A stretch of DNA of 64,000 nucleotides from Eutypa lata (taxonomy: Eukaryota; Ascomycota; Sordariomycetes; Xylariales; Diatrypaceae). Of the stretch, positions 46,517 through 56,984 are shown piece after piece. How positions within the stretch are numbered: position 1 is the stretch's first letter; each line of letters begins with the position of its first letter. The DNA lies in the NCBI GenBank assembly GCA_022661535.1, contig JAKULF010000009.1:1302001-1366000 (forward strand), read 5' to 3'. The notes under the pieces were generated by a model, which was not told the origin of the DNA, ran no database searches, and saw only the letters and a list, made by a program, of their open reading frames with translations. Both the position numbers and the translations under genes were made by a program.

Positions 46517-47920
46517 ATGTCCGTTGAAGACGCCGCTGCCGCCGCCGCCGCCGCAACAACGACACAGTCGATCTTCAATCTCAATGCGCTGGCCGACAAC
46601 CCGGTGTTCGCGGGCGGGTTCGGGCTCGCCTCGCTGGGGGCCGCGCTGGCGTTTGCGCGGCGGGGCGCCCTCGCGACCGCCGCCATGATCCGCCGCCGCA
46701 TGCTGGTCAACGTGGAGATCAGCCGCCAGGACCCGGCGTACCCGTGGGTCCTGGCGTGGCTGCTGGCCCTGCCGCCGCAGGAGTCGTTCCTGGCGAAGCG
46801 GCTGACGCGCGTGAACCGGCTCTCGGTGACGACGCTGACGACGACGGCGGCGACCAACAACGCCGTGACGACCGGCCCGACCCGCGCGAACTTCCTGCTC
46901 CAGCACGGCTTCGGCCGCCACATCATCAAGTACAAGAACGCGTACATCGCCATCTCCCGCGAGAAGCACGCCTCGTCGGCGAAGATGACTACCGGCGAGC
47001 CCCACGAGACCCTCGAGTTGACTACCCTGTACGCCCACCGCCACATCTTCGAGGACGTCTTCAACGAGGCACGCGCTATTGCCATGCAGGCCAACGAGGG
47101 CAAGACGATCGTCTATTCTGTGCGGAACTTCGATTGGGTGCCGCTGGGCGAGTCGCGGAGGAAGCGCCCGCTGGGTAGCGTTATACTGGACGAGGGCGTG
47201 AAGGAGAGCGTGGTCAACGATGCGAAGGACTTCCTTGCACAACGGCAGTGGTATGTGGATCGTGGTATACCGTACCGTCGGGGTTACCTTCTGTTTGGGC
47301 CGCCGGGAAGTGGGAAGAGCTCCTTTATACAGGCCTTAGCCGGTGAGCTGGATTACAGCGTTGCGATGGTGAACCTTAGCGAGATTGGCGTTACCGATGA
47401 TAAGCTCGCTTTTCTTCTGACGAAGCTTCCCGAGCGGACTATCGTCCTCCTCGAAGATGTTGATTCGGCATTCTTGAACAGGCGGAAGAAGGAGTCTGAT
47501 GGATATGGTGGTCCTACCGTTACGTTCTCGGGGCTCCTCAACGCTCTAGACGGTCTAACTGCTGGCGAGGAGAGGATAGCATTCCTCACGACGAACCATA
47601 TTGAATTACTCGATCCGGCTCTGATCAGACCAGGTAGGGTGGATATGATGGTCCGCATTGGTGAGGCTACTCGATATCAAGCTGCGCAGATGTGGGAGAG
47701 ATTCTACGAAGACGTGGATACCGACGGCAAATACCGTGATCGGTTCCTTGAACGCCTCGAGTCACTTGGCCTCTTCCGCGAGGCAAAAGATGGGGAGACC
47801 GCTGTTAGGACAAGCACCGCTGCTATCCAGGGGCTGTTCCTGTTCAACAAGCATGATATGGAGGGAGCTATCAACATGGCGGAGGGCCTTATCCCCCCTA
47901 AGATCGAAGCTAACCAGTAG
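46517..47920 (+). CDS. BCS1-like mitochondrial AAA ATPase
   Basis: A 467-residue intronless protein. The N-terminal part has an Ala-rich stretch, then a hydrophobic segment (NPVFAGGFGLASLGAALAFA), the single membrane helix of BCS1 proteins, followed by a basic stretch (RRRM) that acts as internal import signal. The BCS1-specific middle domain comes next (RSV-like SVRNFDWVPLGESRRKRPLG). The AAA domain has Walker A GPPGSGKSS at about 261-269, Walker B TIVLLEDVDSAF, and the arginine-finger area LLDPALIRPGRVDMM. BCS1 moves the folded Rieske protein across the inner membrane into complex III; fungi also have paralogues of unsettled role, and this may be one because residues after the helix differ from the classic form. 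I use the Met at 46517; an in-frame Met at 46451 would add 22 residues. Confidence 0.88.
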   Translation: MSVEDAAAAAAAATTTQSIFNLNALADNPVFAGGFGLASLGAALAFARRGALATAAMIRRRMLVNVEISRQDPAYPWVLAWLLALPPQESFLAKRLTRVNRLSVTTLTTTAATNNAVTTGPTRANFLLQHGFGRHIIKYKNAYIAISREKHASSAKMTTGEPHETLELTTLYAHRHIFEDVFNEARAIAMQANEGKTIVYSVRNFDWVPLGESRRKRPLGSVILDEGVKESVVNDAKDFLAQRQWYVDRGIPYRRGYLLFGPPGSGKSSFIQALAGELDYSVAMVNLSEIGVTDDKLAFLLTKLPERTIVLLEDVDSAFLNRRKKESDGYGGPTVTFSGLLNALDGLTAGEERIAFLTTNHIELLDPALIRPGRVDMMVRIGEATRYQAAQMWERFYEDVDTDGKYRDRFLERLESLGLFREAKDGETAVRTSTAAIQGLFLFNKHDMEGAINMAEGLIPPKIEANQ

Positions 47921-48293
47921 ATTGGTTGGACTGTATACTACTTGTAATCCCAACTGTACCATATGAGATACCCAAATGAACACACCATAGACATCACGGT
48001 CAAATAAATTCGTGAATCAAACCGTGCAGATTCAGAGACGCCTATGAGCAAAAATAACTAGATCCTCTGGAACAAAACCCTCGTATAATCCTACGACGCT
48101 ATTGCGTATACATCACTGCTTGTATTGGTACCTATTCCTAAGACGATGGACTGTGCGACATGAAACACCAAATGCTATTTTCTGTATTATATTGACTGTC
48201 ACCCAGTTGCATTGCATTGAACACGGCAGATACTCAACTAGGACAAGTAGTGATAAGTAAGTAGGCGGTACAAGATACCCACAGCTGACCTAC
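47921..48293. other. Intergenic region between convergent genes
   Basis: 3' sides of the BCS1-like and phospholipase C genes. Nothing else seen. Confidence 0.6.
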
Positions 48294-50135
48294 TCAAAGA
48301 TCATCAACATCAAATTTCACCAGCAAGCTACAGCCCGTCTCATGGCCCTTCAAGTCCAACATACGGATGAACCTCCAAGCACCAGGGACCACATACAGCA
48401 AGCGCACGGCAGCGACAGCGAACAGCGGGTTCGCCGCGAAGCTGGCGTCGCTCTTGATCAGGATGCGCAGGAAGCCCAGCTCGCGGTCATCGTCGTACTC
48501 CCACTCGAGCGTCTCGTCCCAGAGGGGATCGGTCGGCGGCGGGTTCGCGCCGCCGCGGTGCAGGAACCCCGTGAAGCGGTGCCGGCGGTACGGCTTCGTC
48601 TTGCGCTTCGGCAGCGCGCCCGGGTCGAGGTTATCCGGGTGCACCAGCGTGCACGTCACGTACGGGCGGATCTCGTCCTCGTCCTCTTCGTCCTTCTTCT
48701 TCTGGTCCGGCGGGAGCGGGACGCCCGTCGCGCCCGCAACGTGCAAGCGCAGGATCTTCTTCCTTCCGCTATTAAGGGAAGAGGGACCCCGCAAGCACGC
48801 AGGCTTCAGCACGTACCCCTCCGTCCCGCTGAACAGCGCCTCGTTGAGCTGCATGCCCGCCCCGAACGTCTGCCAGTTCATGGCGCAGATCTGGGCGCCC
48901 ACGCCCCAGAACGGCACCGGGTGCAGGTTCTTGGACGAGATGCGCGTGCCCTTGGGGAAGACGCGCATCAGGTGGCGCGAGTTGTGGCGCGCGATCTTCT
49001 CCTTCGCGCCTGTTGCCGCCGGCAGGTGCGCCGCAAGCCCGGTTTCTGACACGTTGATGAGGTGGTGGTGCGGCCCGTCCTTCATCCCGGCCACCTCCTC
49101 GAACCACGAGTTGTCGCGCGGCTTCACCGACTGCGCGTACACGCCGAGCTCCGCCAGTTCCGGGACGATGCCGCCTTCGGCCGCCTTCTTCTTCTTCGCG
49201 TTGTACTCGGCGTGCGCCTGGCGCTCTTCGGCGTCCTCTTCTTCGTCGCCTGAGCTGTCGGAGGAGGAGCTGTCGCTCGCTTCGTCGGGGAGGTGGTACT
49301 CGACGATGACGGCGATTTTCGACCCGAGTTGCGCCAGCGATACGTGTTCCCCGGTATCGCTGCCTCCTTCCTGCTCCTCGTGGCCCTTCTCCCGCACGGG
49401 CTTGCTCAGCAACCGGTGCGCGAAGACTTCATTCATGATCTCGACGAGACGCCTCTGGCCGCGGGGTCCACAGTGATTCTCAAGCGACAACAAAATAGGC
49501 GCGGCGCCGTAACCCCCCCGGCTATCATCAATCTGCTGCGTTGCAGCTGCGGCCTCCCTGTCTACCACATCGCGAATCGTCTCACACACGGCGCGGAACG
49601 GGATATTCGAGACAAGCGTGTAGCCATGCGTGACCTTCGGCTCATCCTCATCCTCATCGCCATCCCAGGCGTCGATCTCCACGCAGCGGGAGCCAGTGTT
49701 CAGCGCTGTCTCGTACGCCGACGCCGACGACGTCCCCGCCAGCTGGTGGCCCAACAGGTACGTGTTGTGGCTCGAGCTCACGAAGTACGCGGGCAGCGGG
49801 TGCGAGCGGTCGGTCACCTCGGGCGGGACGCGCATGTGGGGTTTGGTTAGGAGATCCCGCAGCGCTTCCGTCATGGTGGATTCAGACTCCTCCTCCTCTA
49901 GACCGGCCTCGGCCGAGGAGAGCACGCCTTCTTTGACGAGGAAAGAGCGTACCGCGTGGCTGACGCGAAGTTGGCTCTTCGTTACGGCGCTTTGCCGTCC
50001 CCCGTGCCCGCCGCCCGCGACCGTGTTGCCATCTACTTCTTCGCCGACGTCGTCGTCATCGTCTTCTTTGTGGCGACGACGGCTGGTTTTCGAGAGGGGG
50101 TTCAGCTTCGAGAGCTGAGACGTAAGCCCCTCCAT
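48294..50135 (-). CDS. Phosphoinositide-specific phospholipase C
   Basis: A 613-residue intronless protein that cleaves PIP2-type phosphoinositides to diacylglycerol and inositol phosphate in a Ca2+-dependent way. The X domain has YFVSSSHNTYLLGHQL with catalytic His123, GSRCVEIDAWDGD, and the second catalytic His170 in VTHGYTLVS. An acidic, low-complexity X-Y linker follows (about 285-305, Ser/Asp/Glu-rich). The Y domain includes RVFPKGTRISSKNLHPVPFW and NWQTFGAGMQLNEALF. A C2 domain closes the protein (ILRLHVAGATGVPLP to LLVKFDVDDL). No N-terminal PH domain and no clear EF-hand pair are seen; the first 110 residues are basic-acidic and probably disordered apart from a weak EF-like stretch. 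A long antisense open frame here is a GC-bias shadow. Confidence 0.93.
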   Translation of the reverse strand: MEGLTSQLSKLNPLSKTSRRRHKEDDDDDVGEEVDGNTVAGGGHGGRQSAVTKSQLRVSHAVRSFLVKEGVLSSAEAGLEEEESESTMTEALRDLLTKPHMRVPPEVTDRSHPLPAYFVSSSHNTYLLGHQLAGTSSASAYETALNTGSRCVEIDAWDGDEDEDEPKVTHGYTLVSNIPFRAVCETIRDVVDREAAAATQQIDDSRGGYGAAPILLSLENHCGPRGQRRLVEIMNEVFAHRLLSKPVREKGHEEQEGGSDTGEHVSLAQLGSKIAVIVEYHLPDEASDSSSSDSSGDEEEDAEERQAHAEYNAKKKKAAEGGIVPELAELGVYAQSVKPRDNSWFEEVAGMKDGPHHHLINVSETGLAAHLPAATGAKEKIARHNSRHLMRVFPKGTRISSKNLHPVPFWGVGAQICAMNWQTFGAGMQLNEALFSGTEGYVLKPACLRGPSSLNSGRKKILRLHVAGATGVPLPPDQKKKDEEDEDEIRPYVTCTLVHPDNLDPGALPKRKTKPYRRHRFTGFLHRGGANPPPTDPLWDETLEWEYDDDRELGFLRILIKSDASFAANPLFAVAAVRLLYVVPGAWRFIRMLDLKGHETGCSLLVKFDVDDL

Positions 50136-51568
50136 CTTGCTATGAATTGTGGGGACGGGTGTGAAGTCCTTGTTGGCAGAAGCAGTTCAATTCATGAATT
50201 AAGGACGTGAGTGAATCTGCTCAATTGGAATGCGGAATGCTGCAGGTTAAATGCAATTGTTTCTTTTCAACAAAACAAAAAGACTTCACATTTGTCTCTT
50301 CTCGAGCCGTGATCCGAACAAAGACCTGATGATTGTGAAACAGGTTACCATGTGTCTGATAGCTTGGCTGATGGCATTAGCGCCTGCGATGTTAGTTGGT
50401 TAGTGAGTGGGCCACATTCCGGATTACGTATGCTCCCTCACTATTGTATTGCCCCGGGCTAGAGTGACAGAGTAATGCCTGTGGCTGTGCATAGTCGCTG
50501 AAGGATGGGGTGAAAGTCCTATACATTGCTTACTTGTATTAGGTAAGTAAGTCAGAAATGTTGGTAAATATGGGCGTAGAATCTAGATGAGAACTTTGAG
50601 TCGGCAATCAAGCGGGAAATGCTTAACCGAACGTGGGACCCCGCAACTTGACATAACTTCAAGTACAGTTACCCCTCATGAATGAAAGCTCGCATACCAC
50701 GTTGCTCTAGTACATAGCCAAAGGTAGATGGAATCGTTAACGAATCTGCTGTATATTTATTTCGGACTTTAGGTGCCGAAATCAGTAGTTTATGCTGTCT
50801 GTGATAATACTGCATCGGAAGAATCACCAAATATTTCCGAGCAAACTACAGCACAACCACCAAAGGCATCCGTGGTACGACATCCAGAGAACACTGCATG
50901 CGAAATTCCATATTGTTTCGGGTTTAACTGTGCTTGTGCTTAGAAATAAACTGTCGTATCACCGATGGAGGCTGAATTGTTCGTTACACCACATATCCAC
51001 TGCAGTTAGGGGTCATTCGTATGCAGGTCCCTTAAATCAGCCCTACGTGTCTTAGTTATATGTTGGCCATTTAGCTGTCGTATCTTCTCATCGAGGTCAC
51101 TCAGGCGATCTTCATGGACAATAACTTCCTTAACGATATGGAAAATTTCGCCTTTATATCTTGGTCTAGTAACGTGAACATATTGCTAACGTTTTCTCGT
51201 TATTACCTAGGCTAGGTAGGGTTAGTTAAACAATCGATGATGATCTCCGTTCGGTTGAACAAGTATGCCATGTGACTATAAAGACTTTGCATGGAGCGAT
51301 GTTCTGATCCTACTTAAAGCAATCCTATAATGGGCTAAATATTCGGTCTTAAGATACAGGCCTTGGACAATCCCCGATTCTGTCTAGACTATCGTAATAG
51401 CCGACCATTAACGCCTTTATACGTGAATTCCAAACTGATGCCATGGCCGGGATCACTGAGATATATAACATGCTGGTAATTATGTCTAAAGACCCTACGA
51501 GCCCTCCGCGGGAGGCGAGAGATAACTCACCTATCAAGATCTCATCAGTAGAACATACCTAGCCTAGC
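50136..51568. other. Gene-free stretch
   Basis: Divergent upstream region of the phospholipase C and SDR genes. No supportable gene or repeat. Confidence 0.6.
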
Positions 51569-52660
51569 ATGCCGCCTCCAAAAGGAACCCCCAACCCCCT
51601 CGAAGGACCTGGTGAGTTACTCTTTCACAGACAACAACCGTTTAATCATGTAGGTTAAAACATTGACTGACGTCCTTATAGGTGACTACGACGTGACTTC
51701 AGTCGTGCACAATGATACATACCCAGCAATCGACTCAGCCAAAGCGAACCTAACAGGGAAAGCCGTCTTCATCAGCGGCGCCAGCCGAGGTCTCGGCCGG
51801 GCCATGAGTGTATCCTTCGCCAAGTCCGGCGCATCCTACATCGCCATCGGCGCGCGATCCGACCTCTCCGCAACGATAAAGGAGATGAGAGAAGCTTCCG
51901 GTGCCGCAGGGAAGCCGGAGCCCAAGGTCCTACCGGTGCAGTTCGACGTCACGAACCGGCACAGCGTCGAGAAGGCCGTCACGGCAGTAAAGGACGCCTT
52001 CGGGCGCATCGACATCGTGATCAACAACGCAGGCGTGCTCACGGCTGGTAAGATCGCCGACGCCGACCCGGACGAGTGGTGGAGGACGTTCCAGGTCAAC
52101 CTCGTGGGGCCCTACCTGCTCACGCGCGGCTTCATCCCCCTGATGCTCGAGGCCGGCGGCGACAAGACGTTCGTCACCGTCAGCAGCGTCGGCGCGCACC
52201 TGAGGAGCCCCGGTCTGAGCGCGTACCAGACGTCCAAGCTGGCCGTGTTGCGCTTCACCGAGTTCGTCGGCGCGGATTACGGCGATCGGGGCGTGCTGGC
52301 TTACGCCATCCACCCTGGCAATATCCCGACCGACATGCTGGGCGATGCGGGCGAGATCAGCCCTGAGCTGAGAGCTGGTGAGTACATACATTACATACAT
52401 ACCTACTGAAATACCTCACGGTGTAGGTTGTATGCTTTGCGCTTGCATGTTCGTTTCTAGGTAGAGCTGACTCGGTCTTTGCAATAGTATTCGTCGAAAC
52501 TCCAGAGCTGTCTGCCGATTCATTGGTGTACTTGACCTCGGAGAAACGCGATTGGCTTGCTGGACGCTATATCAATGCTACGTGGGACCTTCCGGAACTT
52601 ATGGCAAAGAGGGATGAAATTGTCAAGGGTGATAAGCTCAAGGTAAAATTGGTATTTTAG
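51569..52660 (+). CDS. Short-chain dehydrogenase/reductase
   Basis: Three exons (51569-51611, 51682-52377, 52488-52660) give 303 aa with all phases matched. The cofactor loop is FISGASRGLGRAMS, a Ser variant of the classical TGxxxGxG. DVTNRHS supplies the adenine-site Asp, and INNAGVLTAG the NNAG motif. The active site is TVSSVGAHLRSPGLSAYQTS followed by Lys, so Ser, Tyr and Lys are in place. IHPGNIPTDM follows. It is a classical NAD(P)-dependent oxidoreductase; substrate unknown. It lies 498 bp upstream of the acyltransferase-like gene on the same strand, a spacing that would suit a small co-regulated pair. Confidence 0.92.
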
Positions 52661-53158
52661 GAAGCATCGCCTGGTCATTAGATATTTTATCATCTTCAAT
52701 CCTTTCGTCGAGGTAATCAATTCAATCTCTTGCTCGAAAGCACTTACTAGTTTCCCGTTAAACCAATGCAAGGATGGTTCCTTCAGTTTACCTTGTTGAT
52801 ACTATGTAAACGACAGTAATTTTCCCGATTGATGCAATTGGGTTGGGTTATAAGTATGACCTTGTCTGGGTGAGTAGGCACATATAATAAAATCATGGTT
52901 GCATCCGCGAACATATTCCGTATATAGTACCATAAAGGGGAAAGACCCGATGAGGTGATTAAGCACTATAACCTAGGCCCCGCCCGCAGAGGTCTATAAA
53001 TGTGTTCTTGTCAACATGGATCATTCACTTGTACAACTTTGTTTAATTAATGGTGGGAGAGTTTTAAAAAGAACCAACAACATTGCCAACGTCTCATGAA
53101 GTCAAGAATAATCTACTATCATATTTCCCGATCACTTCTATCGAATTGATAACCCACG
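52661..53158. other. Intergenic region with TATA box
   Basis: Between the SDR and the acyltransferase-like gene. A TATAAA lies at 52995-53000, 159 bp before the latter's start. No other feature seen. Confidence 0.6.
52995..53000 (+). promoter_or_regulatory. TATA box of acyltransferase-like gene
   Basis: TATAAA 159 bp upstream of the start codon at 53159, in otherwise mixed sequence. Confidence 0.45.
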
Positions 53159-54270
53159 ATGTTGGAAATTAGGTGTTCCGGTACCCCTCACGAGGTATTG
53201 CTATATCTCCGTTATATTATGAAATGATGCAGCTGATTACTTCTTAGATAGGTGTCACGCATGGGACGCTAGCGAAACAGCAAGTCGAGGGTTCTATCAG
53301 GTTCTACACGGAGTTATTTCAGACGTCATGCGCAATGACCTGGCAACAAGTCGCCGAAGAAGCATCGAAGTACGTGGAGCCTCTAGAAAAGATTGCTCCT
53401 CGGTATCTCGAGGAGATCAGGGGAATTGCCCAGGGAGCGAGTCGACCTTTTTTAGACATCCTTGCCCTCAATGTTCGGACGGAGATCAACTTTGGTCTCT
53501 TCACGGACCAGACTAAGAAGATCGACATTCCTAGTGACGGGTGTACGAGTATTGGCTGGTTGACGGATTCGACGTCGTATCTTGCCCAGAACTGGGACTG
53601 GATGGTTGAGCAGAGGGAAAACCTCATCATCTGCCATATCTCACAACCAGGAACCGGGATTCCTGATATCTCGCAGGTGACGGAAGGTGGGATAATAGGC
53701 AAGATCGGCCTTAATGCTAATGGTGTGGGGTCCCTCCTAAACGCGATCCGGTGCCGTGGTGTAGACCCGACAAAGCTTCCGATACATTTTGCTCTTCGGA
53801 CGGTACTGGAATCCGGCTCCCGCAAGGAAGCAGTAGCGAAGATTGAAAGCGTCGGCGTTGCGGGAAGCGGGCACATTCTGATCGGCGATCCGACTGGATC
53901 GACAGGCCTGGAGTGTACATACAAATGGGTGAAGGAACTCCCCACAAACGAGGAAGGAGTTCTTTGTCACACCAACCATCTTCTACGTGAACATGACGAT
54001 GTGGAAGAGCCCCCGTGGCTTGAAGACTCTCCAAGCCGACTAAGACGTGTTCAGGACCTTTCGTCTAACATTCAGAAACCAACACGGGACGATGTGTTTG
54101 GTCTCTTCAAGGACGAAGAAGGGTGTCCGGCATCAATTAATAGGAAGCAAAGTGAAGCACGTTCCGTCGAGACCCTTTTCAACATCGTGATGGACCTGAC
54201 TAGAAAGAACGCAACAGTCACACTTGGCAGGCCTACAGAACCCACGAGACAGATAACCCTAGCATTCTAA
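53159..54270 (+). CDS. Isopenicillin-N acyltransferase-like Ntn hydrolase (AAT/IAL family)
   Basis: Two exons (53159-53194, 53248-54270) with a 53-bp intron give 352 aa. The 12-codon first exon encodes MLEIRCSGTPHE, which joins IGVTHGTLAKQQVEGSI, the usual N-terminus of this family. RYLEEIRGIAQGA and LALNVRTEI lead to SDGCTSIGW: Gly110-Cys111 is the self-cleavage site, and Cys111 would become the N-terminal nucleophile of the beta subunit. AQNWDW, EGGIIGKIGLNANGVG, HTNHLL and LFNIVMDLTRKNATVTLGRP all match the family. Penicillin makers use a homologue to swap side chains in peroxisomes. This one ends ITLAF, with no SKL/ARL-type PTS1, so it is probably cytosolic like the IAL-type proteins. No NRPS or isopenicillin synthase is nearby, so the substrate is unknown. 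Confidence 0.93.
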
Positions 54271-55081
54271 CATAGGGTAAACTGAATATGAGGGTCGTTC
54301 TACGGTGCAGATACGCATGTAAACATCACGAACGAAAGAGATGGGATATTTGATGAAATTAAAGAAGCTATACAATATAAATCTCGTGAGTAAAAGAGCA
54401 GCATCCGGGGGTATCCTTGTATCCTTGTGTCGCTTATCATTGGTCCTTTATACACTGTCAGCAACCAAAGTCAAGCACTCTATATATCAGGTCGGAACAT
54501 ACTATCGCTAGAAATTACATGGGAAATTTAAGAAGATTTAATCGATCGCTTAATAGACTTCATCGGGAAGGTTTAACTGGCTTGCTACTGCAGGGTTTTT
54601 CCTGCGGGTGCGTTTGAGGAAAGCCCTGTTGAACAACATTAGCATTGGTGATCAAGTACGCTGGCATGGACAAGTCAAGTTGTACGTACAAGCACTTCAT
54701 GCCAGCAAGACAGCGATTGGGGCGTTCTAGTTTCTGAGTGTCGCCTTGAGTGCAAGTCCTTGTGCACAAGGTCAAAAAGTGACGCCGGGAGTGGATTCGG
54801 GTTGCTCATAGTCGCTGATGTTTTTGTCGGGATATGATAGTTGGGAAAGTGATGTTTAGGATTACGAGGTTATATTTGACGACTTCGTTCGACAAAACTT
54901 TGTTGGGAAACCCGAAAGACAAAGAAGACTAACAAGGAACAATAAGCTCAATGACTCCTTTCAATGATCACTTGGGATATTCTTGGCACGACTCGAAAAA
55001 GATTGTACTCTAAGTATTGTGGGCGGAGAGACGTGGGAGGCGGTTAAAATCAATAATGTACCCATCATCGAAATGGTATAT

Positions 55082-55089
55082 TGACGTCA
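55082..55089. promoter_or_regulatory. CRE (TGACGTCA) bZIP site
   Basis: A perfect 8-bp palindrome TGACGTCA, the consensus of ATF/CREB-type bZIP factors (fungal Atf1/AtfA), 198 bp before the start of the small repeat protein gene. Confidence 0.55.
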
Positions 55090-55091
55090 TC

Positions 55092-55096
55092 CCCCT
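55092..55096 (+). promoter_or_regulatory. STRE core (CCCCT)
   Basis: CCCCT, the stress response element bound by Msn2/4-type zinc fingers, two bases after the CRE. Confidence 0.35.
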
Positions 55097-55286
55097 TATC
55101 GATGACCCCACGCAATTCATTCATATCTTCACTGCGTCGTAATCCAAGTCCATAATTCATATAAATAAAGGTTTCGCTAATGCAAGACCCTTAAAGCTCA
55201 ATCTCTATTGAAACATTAGCTTCGACAAACACTCCTAAAGAATCTCATATTACCAAAATATTCTAAACAAACTGATCTACGTAATA

Positions 55287-55716
55287 ATGTCCGCCCACGG
55301 AAGCTCCAATACCGGCTCTAAGAGCAGCACCGGAACTGCCTCGTCAGTCCCGACACCCGCGAATGCTGGTATCGGTGAAGACAAACCCAAGGCATTCGAC
55401 GAGCGCGGTGTGGTCGGTAAACAATTCACTGGTAAGACATACCCGACGGTGAAGCTAAGTAACCTAGCCCTTGCTCCGTCCCGTCCATCGATCTTACGCG
55501 GACACCCCACATCCGTCAAATTAAAGCCGATCGCTTTCGTTAGGGAGACACTATTAACACAGGCTCACAGAGAATGGCGTCCTGGGCGGAGCTGCGCAGA
55601 CGATCGGCGGCCCCCTAGATAAGGAGGGTGTGATTGGAAAGCAGTTTACTACCGAAGGTAGCATCGGCGGCTCAATGCAATCGGCGATGGGTGGCACGAA
55701 GGGGAAGAGCAATTGA
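55287..55716 (+). CDS. Small hydrophilic repeat protein, likely stress-related
   Basis: Two exons (55287-55431, 55571-55716) with a 139-bp intron give 96 aa. It starts MSAHGSSNTGSKSSTGTASS and is Gly, Ser and Thr-rich, with no signal peptide or membrane helix. The unit DERGVVGKQFT recurs as DKEGVIGKQFT, each followed by a Gly-rich glycine-zipper-like segment (ENGVLGGAAQTIGGP; TEGSIGGSMQSAMGG). I know similar fungal proteins only as conserved hypotheticals. The first repeat lies in exon 1 and the second in exon 2, so an exon-scale duplication is possible. The CRE plus STRE upstream and the hydrophilic composition suggest a role in stress or dormancy, which is inference. Confidence 0.8.
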
Positions 55717-56006
55717 TAGCTTTACCATACTTGCATGACACCGAAATGACGGATACCTACCTAATGGCTCATGTACATTATTGTTTAAAGGCAGGGTGAA
55801 AAGCGTTTTACATTATGACCGGAATGTAATGAGGTTCAGACACGAAGGCTAGAACCAATATAATATGATGCATAGCCTGCACTCCATTTATTTATTTGTT
55901 GTTTAGACGGGTGGGCATGTATGAAGGTTCACCTGCTTGACCTGTAAACCCAGATAATGGTTCTTCAGCACCGAAATTGAACTAACTCGAATAATCTCAT
56001 GTAATC

Positions 56007-56984
56007 CTACAATGTCAACGTTATGTCCCCAACAACAGCCTTATGATCGCTGATGTAGATATCATCCACGACATTCCCTATCACCTGGTAGTCCTGAACC
56101 GACCATGTCTCCTCCGGATCGGGTCCCACATGGATGAAATCAATCCGCTTCTCCACCTCCTTCTCCTCATCCGGCTCGAACCCGGAGAACGTCGTATACG
56201 GACCGCTCCGCCTCGTATCACCAGCCAGGGTATACAAATCCCTCAGATACCCGTCTTCGCGGAGGGTGCTGTATGCGTCCTCCTCGTCCTCGGTGGGCTC
56301 CGAGTTGAAATCGCCCGAGAGCGTCACGCCCAGGGGTCCCCACTTGTCCTGCACGCCGCGGATGACGTCGAGCACGATCTTGATCCCTTCGACGCGCGCC
56401 TCGCGGCTCGCGTTGTCCAGATGCGTGTTCGCGGCGATGAACCGCTTCCCCGACGCCGGGTGCTCGAACACCCCCACCACCACGTAGCGCTTGCTTCCCG
56501 CGCCCGGCCAGAGCGACGGCTCGCCGGGAGTCTTCGACAGCCACTTCTGCGTGCTGTCTAAAAGGTTCACCGCCGTCCGCCGGTACAGGATCGGGCAGTA
56601 CTCGCCGGCCTCGGCGCCGTCGTCCCGGCCCGTCCCGATGTGGGTCCAATCGTCATCCGCCACGGTAGCTGCTGACGATCCCCCGTTCAGCCCGGCCTTG
56701 ATGTCGACGAGCTGCTCGTGCAGGACCTCCTGCAGGCCGACGACGACGGGTACGGTTCCCGTGGCCGTGGTGTTCGTCGCGGCCTCCGACAGCTGGTCAA
56801 TCACGTACGGTCCGCGTACATCCCAGCCTTTCTCGTTCCCTGAGGCGGGGGCTGCGTAGCGGATGTTGAACGAGATGATCCGCAGGTTCAAAAGGGTTGT
56901 CCTGCTAGAGGTAGAGGGTATGTGAGCACCCTGCGACTGAGCTGCTGCAAGTAGCAGTGATGTGATGATCTTGCTGAAAATCAT
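56007..56984 (-). CDS. Secreted endonuclease/exonuclease/phosphatase-fold enzyme
   Basis: A 325-residue intronless protein with a signal peptide (about 1-19). The EEP fold motifs are all present: ISFNIRYA (Asn40), VGLQEVLHEQ (Glu86, metal ligand), NTHLDNASREARVEGI, LSGDFNSEPTEDE (Asp and Asn), RIDFIHVG, and ISDHKAVVGD with the catalytic Asp-His. EEP members are nucleases, sphingomyelinase-like or inositol/phosphodiester hydrolases. This one lacks clear specificity marks; the secreted Mg-dependent type with FNIRY and NTHLD is common in fungi and bacteria as an uncharacterised hydrolase. It converges with the small repeat protein gene, with 290 bp between. Confidence 0.92.
   Translation of the reverse strand: MIFSKIITSLLLAAAQSQGAHIPSTSSRTTLLNLRIISFNIRYAAPASGNEKGWDVRGPYVIDQLSEAATNTTATGTVPVVVGLQEVLHEQLVDIKAGLNGGSSAATVADDDWTHIGTGRDDGAEAGEYCPILYRRTAVNLLDSTQKWLSKTPGEPSLWPGAGSKRYVVVGVFEHPASGKRFIAANTHLDNASREARVEGIKIVLDVIRGVQDKWGPLGVTLSGDFNSEPTEDEEDAYSTLREDGYLRDLYTLAGDTRRSGPYTTFSGFEPDEEKEVEKRIDFIHVGPDPEETWSVQDYQVIGNVVDDIYISDHKAVVGDITLTL

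Larger units (their letters stand above)
54271..55286. other. Intergenic region with stress-type sites
   Basis: No gene seen. The last 210 bp form the promoter of the small repeat protein and hold a CRE and an adjacent STRE core. Confidence 0.6.

Noticed and set aside
46409..47242. 277-codon open frame opposite the BCS1-like gene
   Set aside because: Arg/Val/Gly-rich antisense shadow of a recognised AAA ATPase.
48367..49476. 369-codon open frame opposite the phospholipase C gene
   Set aside because: Antisense shadow produced by GC-rich third positions; the minus strand encodes a complete enzyme.
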